Origin: Drechslerella dactyloides
Lineage: Eukaryota > Ascomycota > Orbiliomycetes > Orbiliales > Orbiliaceae
Length of the DNA stretch: 64,000 bases
Direction: 5' to 3'
NCBI GenBank assembly: GCA_020064725.1
Contig: JAGTWJ010000003.1
Span: 2,790,001 to 2,854,000 of the forward strand
Position numbers and translations under genes: made by a program
The notes under the pieces: model-generated
The model's database searches: none
What the model was told of the DNA's origin: nothing
The model's input: only the letters and a program-made list of their open reading frames with translations
Part shown: positions 55,828 through 64,000 of the stretch, piece by piece
Position numbering within the stretch: the stretch's first letter is position 1
Layout of the letters: each line of letters opens with the position of its first letter

Positions 55828-58800
55828 ATGGTGCACCACGACGTCGACATGGCCGCCGCCCTCCCCGACGTCGTCCCCACAGCCACCACCGCTGACGCCC
55901 TCCCCGGCGGCAAGCTCGACGACAAGCCGAATGGCTCTCCGATCACGCCGTCGTCCGCGCTCGCCACCCCGAAGCCCGCCTTCCCGGCGCCCAAGAAGCA
56001 GACCGTCGAGTCCCTGCGCGAGGTTAGTCCCCTCTCCTCTCTCTCCCTTCATCCCTCCAGACCGAGTGCTGGCCTCATTCCTCGGCCTTCTCGATCAATC
56101 ATCGATCAATAGAACCTCTAATGCTGTCCCGTGTGTCCACCGTGTGCCAGGCGTACAATTCTCACCTCCTCCACACGCAGATGTCCCGCCAGCTGCCCAC
56201 CCGCCGCAAGAGCCGCCTCGACCGCCAGATCTCCCAGGACTCGCCACCCGCCGCCACCACCTCCTCACCCTCCCCCCACCACCAACATCACCACCACCAT
56301 CACCACCATCATCATCATCACTCCAAGTCCGACGCCAGGAGAGACTCCAATGCCACCCCCCAGCAGTCCCAACCCAATCAATCCTATCAGTCCAACCAAT
56401 CCCAGCAGCCGCCGCCGCCCACCCCCTCCTACCCTTTCCCAAACATGTCCCTCCACCAGCAGCGCTTCCACATCGCCTCCATGTCCCCCACCGGCATCGG
56501 CCCCCACGACAGAGCCATCCCCTCCGGCACAAACACCCCGGCCTCCGTCGCCTTCTACCCACCGGAGACCAGCCCGCTCACCCCCTACGAAAACCCGGAC
56601 TACCCCTCCCCGAACCTCTACGAGCTCGCCCTCATGCTGCACTCCGAGCCCGGCATGGAGGGCTTCTGGGACATCGTCGTCCGCATCATGCGCGAGTTCT
56701 ACAAGGCCGAACGCCTCAGCCTCACCATCCCCACCGACCTCACCGACCTCACAAACTCGCCCTGGGGGCAGAAGGCGTACTTTAACGAGGCCGACGAGGA
56801 TTCCCTCTCCCTGACGTACATGGAAGAGCACGGCCCTTCGACAGCGCGGCCTGATGTAGAGTCTGCTGACGCACAGTCTAATGATAATCCCCGCTTGGGG
56901 ATTACCCCGCAGCGCCTATTTTCCCTCGAGTCCGTCGAGACCCTCGAGCTGCCCCCGGACACCGGCGGGCCCGCCTTCTCGCCCGTCACCATCGACGTCA
57001 CCCCGGAACAGGCGCACGCCTTCCACGGCGGATGGGCGGCGGAAGGCTCCCCGGAGCCGTTGGACGACAATGGCGACCCGTCGTCGGACTTTCCGGATTA
57101 CGCCTCGGATCCGCTGTTGGACGACGGCGACGCACCCAAGGGACGCGTATTCATCAGCCTGCAGCCGCTCAACTACGAGGCCGAGCCGCTGATCGATGGC
57201 GCTGGCGTCAGCAGGGTCCTCGAACGCGGCAAGACGGTCGTCCTCTCGCGCGAGTACAAGGACATGCTCACCAAGTGGGAGCGCCTCGCCGCCGCCCAGA
57301 AGGAGGAGGAAGAGAAGCGGAAGAACGACATTGTTCCTCCGACCCCGAGCGAAGCTACGCCTCTCCCTCCTCCCGCCAAGTCGAAAACCCGGAAGCGGTT
57401 TCCCTTCCCCGGCGTCGACGACTTTCAGATGCGATATAAGGATGGACGGCAACGGTCGCCCGCCCGCGGGCCCATCTTTGAGGAATTCGAACAGGCCATC
57501 TCCTCGCCCTGGTCCCAGTCGCCGGCGCCCTCGCCCGCCATCCGCGCCGACCCCGCCGAGAACCCGTTCTTCGCCCCGCCCAAGGTCGACGAGGACTGCT
57601 TCAACCCATCCGCCGAGAGTCCGCAGTACTCTTCCGCCGAGCCCATCCACGCCATCGGTCTCGAGAACGCCTCCACCGTCATCCACATCCCGCTCATCCA
57701 CCCTTCCACCTCGATCATCAAGTTTGGCAAGCGGAGGAAAGCGGGCAAGCTGCTCGCGGAGCCGGAGAAGCGCACGCCGATTGCCATCCTGTCCATCCTG
57801 TCGCCCGTCATCCCGTATCCCAAAAACTTGGTCCACTCGCTCACCCACCTCTCCCCGCTCATGGCCACGGCGTTCGCCCTTTCCCAGGCCCATCACAACG
57901 CCGCCTTGCAGTTCTCCCACCTGCAGTTCCAGACTGCGGAGGCCCCAACGGACCAACGCAAACAGGGCGACGTCGCCTCGTCCCTGGCCAGCGTCACCAG
58001 CCCCAGCGACTACACCAAGTCGTCGTCGGCCACAAACTCGCTCGCCGGCACCCCGAACCAAGACCTCGCTGCCGCCTTCGAAAGAGACAGCCCCGGCAAG
58101 AACCCTCTCGGATCTCCCAGCCCGAAAGCCACCCTGCACGGCAACGATGGCTACTTTTCCTCCAAGAGGCCCCACCCCAAGCGCCGGTCGAGCAGCGGCG
58201 TCTATCAGATTCCCCTCAGCCCGGGAGAGCAGCAAACATCCACAATGGTCAAGCTGCACCCTTCGCGCGTCGAGCATCTGATCGAGGAAGCGACGGGAAG
58301 ATCGCCGCGCCCGCCTCCCAATCGGACCATCTCCGAAGTCATCGACAAGAAGCCCGGCAAGTGGAAGCAGGAGGAGGCCGCCGCCGAGAAGACCTCGGAC
58401 TCGGAGCGGGAGGGCAGCATCGACATGCCCTCGTCCGACGACATGCAGACGCCCAAGGCCATCATGACGCCTCGCACGGAGACCGGGAAGCAGACGACGG
58501 GATTCTTCGGCGAGGCCAATCTCGAACTCGCGCCGGCCGTCGATGCGATTCTGCAGAAGAAGAAGCCGCAGTTCATCGTGCTGCCCACCGCGGATTTCCT
58601 CCCTCCGACGTCGGTGCCGCAGACGCCCAGCGGCATACCGCTGCCGGAGACGCCGTTGCACGGGCCTTTGAGCGCCATCGAGCCCCACCACCCGCATCTG
58701 CCGTTCCCCCGGCAGGCCAATCTGGGGGTCGTCGGCTTCTCCGATCGAGGCGGCGCATCGACGCCTGTTATGCCCAGCGCTACCCACGACCTCCAGGCGG

Positions 58801-61800
58801 TCGAGTGCGCGCTCGAGTCCTCCACGTACCCGCTGCCGTCGCCCAGCACGGAGGATCTCAAGGTGTCCCAGTCGCCGGAGAACAAAGCCAGCAGCAAGAA
58901 GCGGAATCCGCTCCGCCGGCACGCGTCCATGGCCAGCTCGTACCGCACCCACACTCGTCTGCACTCGCGCGGGGCGGAATTCGGTGCCTCCTTCCCGACG
59001 ATCACCAGCTCGAACGTGCCCCTCAGCCCCGGGTTCGACCAGATGCGCCCGCCGCCCGCGCCGAAGACGCCCTACACCGGCCAGTACGAGGCCCCGCAGC
59101 GCAACATGCCGCCTCCCTCCAACAAGCTGCTGCGCACCATCATCGACGCCATCCCCGTGCACGTCTTCACCGCGGCCCCGCAAACCGGCGAGACGACCTG
59201 GGTCAACTCGCGCATGCTCAGCTACCGCGGCGCCACCGCCGAAGAGTTCATGGCCGACCCCTACGAGCCCTTCCACCCGGACGACCGTGCGAACTACATC
59301 CGCCTGTGGCTGGCTGCCGTCCGCAAGGGCGAGCCGTTCTCCTACCAGATTCCCATCCGGCGCTTCGACGGCCACTACCGCTGGTTCATGATCCGGGCCG
59401 TCCCGCTGCGCGACAACCGCGGCATCATCGTGCACTGGTTCGGCACAAACATGGACATCCACGATCAGCGGATCGCGGAAGTCAACGCGGCGCGCCAGGC
59501 CGAGATGGCCGAGTCAGAGGCTAAGTACCGCTCGCTCGCCAACTCGAGCCCGCAGATCGTCTTCGCCGCGACGCTCAAGGCCGGCATCACGTTTGCCAAC
59601 AACCAGTGGCTGGAATACTCGGGCCAGACGCTCGACCAGGCGCTGCAGCTCGGCTTCATGGAGTTCGTCCACCCGGCCGACCGCCACAAATGCGCGCTAC
59701 CCGGCTTCAAGATGGGCGAGATGACACCGAAGGAAAAGGCTCAAGGCGCATGGTTCAAGACGCTCGACGACGACAGCGCGAAGAGGCTCGAGATGGCCGT
59801 TAAAGAGAACGAAACGCAGCCGCCCTTCTCGACGGAGCTGCGTCTCCGCCGGAAGGACGGCGAGTACCGCTGGCATCTCGTCCGCTGCGTCTCCGTTGAG
59901 GCGTCGAACGTCGAAGGGCTCTGGTTCGGCACGTGCACGGACATCAACGACCACAAGCTCCTCGAGCAGCGGCTCAAAGACGCGAACGACGCGGCCAAGA
60001 AGGCGATGGAATCGAAGACCCGTTTTCTCAGCAACATGTCGCACGAGATCCGCACGCCGCTCATCGGGATATCCGGCATGGTCAACTTTCTGCTGGACAC
60101 GCCGCTGAACGGGGAGCAGCTGGACTACTGCCACACGATCTCGAGCAGCTCGGACGGCCTGCTGATGGTGATCAACGACATTCTGGACCTGTCGAAGGTC
60201 GAGGCTGGGATGATGCGGCTTAGTTATGAGTGGTTCCGCGTGCGGTCGCTGGTTGAGGATGCGAATGAACTGCTGAGCACGATGGCGATATCGAAGGAAC
60301 TTGAACTGAATTATCTTGTGGAGGAGGGGGTGCCGGCTGTTGTTGAGGGTGATCGGATCCGGCTGCGGCAGGTGCTTCTCAACGTCGTCGGGGTATGTAT
60401 TAAATTCTTTCTAGGCTCTCAGTGGAAGTGTGGCATTTTGTGGGACACTGCGTTGTGGACTGGCTAACGTCTAGCAGAACGCGATCAAGTTTACGAACAA
60501 GGGCGAGGTGTTCACGCGCTGCTTTGTGATCGACGGGCAGGCGCCGCCGGACACGGTCCTGCTCGGCTTCGAGTGCTACGACACGGGCCCCGGGTTCGAC
60601 AAGAAGGACGAGGAGCTCATGTTCAAGCCGTTCAGCCAGATCGATGGATCGAGCACGCGCGCGCACGGCGGGAGCGGGCTGGGGCTCGTCATCTCGCGGC
60701 AGCTGATCGAGCTGCACGGCGGCAAGATGACGGCGGCGAGCAAGAAGGGGGAAGGGTCGACGTTCTACTTTTCCGCGCTGTGTAAGGTGCCGCGGGCGAC
60801 GGACAAGATCACTGGCCCCGGCGGCATCGTCGTCGAGGACGCGAACGAGAGCGAGACGCCGCCGCCGCTGGTCAATTCCCCCGGCACGCCCGAGTCGACG
60901 GTCGCGTCGTCGGCGGGGAGCTATCCGCCGCCGCTGCCGCTCAGCACCGACAGTCAGCGGGCGCTGGCGCACCCTGTCCCTTCCGCGCAGGACCCCTCCG
61001 CGATGCGGTTCTCGCTGCCGACGGAGATCCAAGAGAAGATGGAGCGCGCGCAGACACCCGACATCATACCCCGGCGTCCGGACGGTCCGCCAAAGACGCT
61101 CTCGATTCTCATCATCTCGTTCATGCCGTTCAGCCGGCGTGCGATTGAGAGCCACATCCGCACCGTCCTGCTCAAGTCCGTCCCCGCGGAGATTGCCGTC
61201 GCCGCGGACCTAGCTTCCGGCCAGGCGCTCCTCGGGCAAACACCGTTCTCGCACGTCGTCATCAACATTCCCGACTACTCCGCCGTCGCGGCGATCACGC
61301 AGCAAGTGCACACCTCCGCGCGACACGCCGCGACCACGCTCGTCGTGCTCACGACCCCTATCCACCGCACCGCCATCATCGAGGAGAACCCACCGCTGTA
61401 CGACGCGATGGGCGGGCGCGTGCAGTTCATCTACAAGCCGCTGAAACCATCCCGCCTCAGCGTCATCTTCGACCCGGAAAAGCAGTGCGACGCGAGCATG
61501 GACCGGTATCGGCACACCGCGCAGCAGGTCGTCGAGAGCCAGAAGGCGGCCTTCTCGCGGATGGAGGCCGAGGTTGGCCACCGCGGGCACCGGGTGCTGC
61601 TTGTCGAGGACAACCTTGTCAACCAGAAGGTGCTGCTGCGGTTTCTCGGGCGTGTGGGCCTGGCGGTTGAGACGGCGGCGGACGGGGAGGAGTGTGTTTC
61701 CAAGGTGCTCAACCAGGGCGTCGGCCACTACAGCCTCATCCTTGTATGTCCCCCATCCTTCCTCTCCTTTCCATTCTTTAGTCTTGTGAGGGTGTTTGCT

Positions 61801-62083
61801 AACGGTGATACAGTGCGACCTGCATATGCCGCGCAAAGACGGGTTCGCAACGTGCGCGGAGATCCGGGCGTGGGAGCGGGAGAACCGGTCGCCGCGGACA
61901 CCGATCATCGCGCTGTCGGCGAACGTGATGGCGGACGTGGCGGAGCGGTGTGCGGCTGCGGGGTTCTCGCGGTACGTTAGCAAGCCGGTTGATTTCAAGG
62001 TGTTGGGGGATACGATTAAGGAGCTGCTGGAGCGGGGGAAGGACGCTGGTACGATGGCGGACTTTCTCGGGCGAGTTCATTGA
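55828..62083 (+). CDS. Hybrid histidine kinase with two PAS domains and a receiver
   Basis: Two-component sensor that should pass phosphate from its own receiver to an Ypd1-type carrier and on to response regulators. Four exons: 55828-56022, 56151-60392, 60478-61743, 61814-62083 (5973 nt, 1990 residues). The first 1050 residues are mostly disordered, with a histidine tract at about 108-120. PAS1 at about 1052-1165 (LLRTIIDAIPVHVFTA, then FDGHYRWFMIRAVPLRD), PAS2 at about 1187-1330 (YRSLANSSPQIVFAA, then KDGEYRWHLVRCV). HisKA phospho-site H1363 in FLSNMSHEIRTPLIG. HATPase: NAIKFTNKG (N box), DTGPGFDKK (G1), GGSGLGLVISRQL (G2). Receiver from about 1850: VLLVEDNLVNQKVL, phospho-acceptor D1903 in CDLHMPRKDG, then IIALSAN and YVSKPVDF (K). 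No membrane helix, so it is a soluble sensor. I cannot place it safely in a numbered fungal HHK group. Confidence 0.95.
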
Positions 62084-64000
62084 TTTATATATACTATTTA
62101 ACTTTGGTGGTGGTGGCGGGTGGTGGGTGTAAGTTGGCAGTGGCATTATGGAGCGATTTGCACCGCGATGTGGTTCGGGGTGCATGCATGATTGGCGTTT
62201 GGGATTTTATATTGGAGAAGTTAGCATGGATGGTGCTGGATGATTTGCCGGTATTGGCTCTTTACTCTTTTTTACACTCGTTGAGTGTGGCACTCTTTGG
62301 GTGTGGTGGATGGATTGTAATTTATGTATGTATGGGATTTTGATACGGTTGTGGGGGGTGAGGAGGAGGGAGGGGGGTAATGATCTAGAGATAGAGATTT
62401 TTTGGACGTTCGTTTGATATTGGTTGGGTATTATATTTTGACGGTGAAGTTACCGTTTTCAAAATTCCTTTCTTACTGGTGTTGGCAAAAGGACGGCTGT
62501 CTGGCTTGCGAGACAATGTTGTTGGGAGATAGGTTGTGGGATTGTCGGTGAGGGTGAGAGAGGGCAGAGGGTGAAGAGGGGAGAGGGGGTGTACGATGTA
62601 GTGTAGGTGATATACATAATAATATTCTGGTATCGATAAATCTGGCATGGTGTTTTGCAGATGTGGTGTAGATTTTTTTATATCTATGAGCATGCATGCA
62701 TGGAGATTGCTGTCTGGGATCAGTACTGGGGCGTAGGCTGGTATGATATTATCTGTGTGGGAGGGGATGTATCTGTGCATGTCGTAGTGGTTGTGGATGC
62801 CATATGTATATCAGATGGCTACTGTATCTGGATCTATAGGTACTTAAGGAGCTGGTTGATGAGCTTGTGGTGAATTTAGGGTATGGAGAGCTGTACTGAT
62901 GTATATACTGATATAGGTGTGCTGGGAATGTCCTGGGGTGAAGGGGTTGATAGCTGAAACGGAGAATAGTTGTCCCGGGCAGGTGAATTTCCTGAAAAAT
63001 TTTTACAACATTGTCCCGGGGTGTGATGCAACAATCGATGGTCCCGATTTATAATAGCAGCGAGGTTCGACGGCGTGGGACATGCATGAGTTCCTCGACG
63101 TCCCATACTCTAGCTTCCCAATTGTACGTGCAATAGATAGAAATCCCTGAAATGTGCATGAGGATACATGGGTATGGCTATATAGATCGGTACTGTAGCA
63201 CGCTATTCTTCCACGAGGTGGAGCTAGGAATCAGACTTGCAAATGCATGTGCAACTTTCGTCTCCAATCGACGGACGTTGGCAGACTACATTGTTGAGTA
63301 TTCACTCACATCTACTAATTTCTGCGAACGGAGATTATGGTCCTGGTGTAGCTATATGGTGTTTTAAAGCGGTACGCAGTCTAGGATGGTGGTATAGCTC
63401 GAACGACTGGAGAGCTGGCTTTCCTGCGGGACAGCCATTCTCACAATATGATACGTTGTCCCACTTTGGCTGGGAAGCTGCTGAATTCGATTCTGCTTCT
63501 TATGAGGTTGACAGCGCCGTGAACGATATACATATATACTGCGGCCATCACCTCATGCACGGATTACAATTGCGATAATGGTATAGATGCTACGTCGCAA
63601 AAATCTTCCTATTGGATCAAATCTCCTGAATAGTATACTGTTTATTCTAGCGATTAGATATCCACGTTGAGTGTGCATCTTCCTAAACGGTACACGTCTG
63701 GATCTGGAGATATGTATTCCCAATCGGGCGAACGGTGTCCGATTCGCCTTAAATCTCCCTTATTGTGATAATTATCATTATAGCGTACATCCTCCCGATT
63801 GTTGTAATATCCTTCTATACGCTTCCAATGTGGTCAAATATCCTTCCATATGCTTCCAATGTGGTAATGTGGTGGGACGGGAGTGGAGTGTCTCATGCTG
63901 TATCTGGCGGTTTATCCGTGCGATGCCGCACCATATCGCCGGTGATATACACCCATACGCACGGCATCTCATCGTTCGTTGGAATAGAAACTTGTGATAT
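62084..64000. other. Gene-free right end
   Basis: About 1.9 kb with stops in all frames, T/G-rich just after the kinase gene. A 113-codon open frame at 63237-63578 has no recognisable domain or flanking splice signals. No RNA gene was identified. Confidence 0.55.
63806..63866 (+). repeat. Imperfect 31-bp tandem duplication
   Basis: AATATCCTTCTATACGCTTC and AATATCCTTCCATATGCTTC each lead into CAATGTGGT, at 63806-63835 and 63837-63866. The copies differ at a few sites, mainly T versus C. The region around is AT-rich and non-coding. Confidence 0.85.

Noticed and set aside
56916..59462. 848-codon open frame on the minus strand opposite the histidine kinase
   Set aside because: It mirrors a GC-rich coding exon (third-position G/C avoids antisense stops), has an Arg/Gly-biased composition and no domain. 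The plus strand carries clear PAS sequence at its right end.
63237..63578. 113-codon plus-strand frame at the right end
   Set aside because: No domain, AT-rich context with tandem repeats, and no supporting neighbours.
1..64000. CRISPR arrays, operons, riboswitches and other bacterial features
   Set aside because: The DNA is fungal nuclear: spliceosomal introns throughout, and no spaced direct repeats of the right kind.

Overview
The window is nuclear DNA of a filamentous ascomycete (Pezizomycotina-like; the class cannot be fixed from sequence alone). The reasons are short GT-AG introns (about 47-130 nt) with CTAAC/CTGAC branch sites, a tRNA-Arg with an anticodon-loop intron, and a gene set typical of moulds: a muniscin, a HymA/Mo25 protein, an SH3 membrane protein, an Lte1-type RasGEF and a long hybrid histidine kinase. 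Seventeen protein genes, one tRNA gene and one decayed gene can be supported. For most, exon chains were rebuilt by hand, and for nine of them the exon sum is an exact multiple of three.

Left part (1-20.5 kb): the AP-2 sigma adaptin runs off the left edge on the minus strand and is divergent from an unrecognised Glu-rich protein. Three minus-strand genes follow in tandem: the ribosome quality control ligase listerin, the TFIIH helicase XPD/Rad3 and the muniscin Syp1. Then come a CDK-activating-type kinase and a single-pass SH3 membrane protein on the plus strand.

Middle part (21.5-38.7 kb): dense housekeeping genes. They are cytosolic isoleucyl-tRNA synthetase, a small three-exon twin Cx9C mitochondrial protein (NDUFAF8-like), GPI transamidase subunit Gpi8, arginine methyltransferase PRMT3, a 5'-nucleotidase-family metallophosphoesterase and the RasGEF Lte1.

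Accessory islands: 38.7-45.5 kb is sparse and holds one four-exon gene joining a PD-(D/E)XK nuclease-like domain to a compact protein-kinase domain, plus the tRNA-Arg(UCU) gene. The second sparse stretch, 48.2-51.8 kb after SEC18, carries a decayed coiled-coil gene in two related pieces; two TAG stops in one piece align with CAG codons in the other.

Right part (51.8-64 kb): the Mo25/HymA scaffold and a LENG1-like CIR_N protein are transcribed divergently. A 1990-residue hybrid histidine kinase follows, then about 1.9 kb with no recognisable gene.

Functional links are loose, as is usual in fungi. AP-2 sigma and the muniscin act together in clathrin endocytosis, and Sec18 in membrane fusion. 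Lte1, Mo25/HymA and the CAK-type kinase belong to cell-cycle and polarity control. The points most worth checking are the nuclease-kinase fusion, the decayed coiled-coil locus, the unusually small exons in XPD and the 5'-nucleotidase, and the small twin Cx9C gene.
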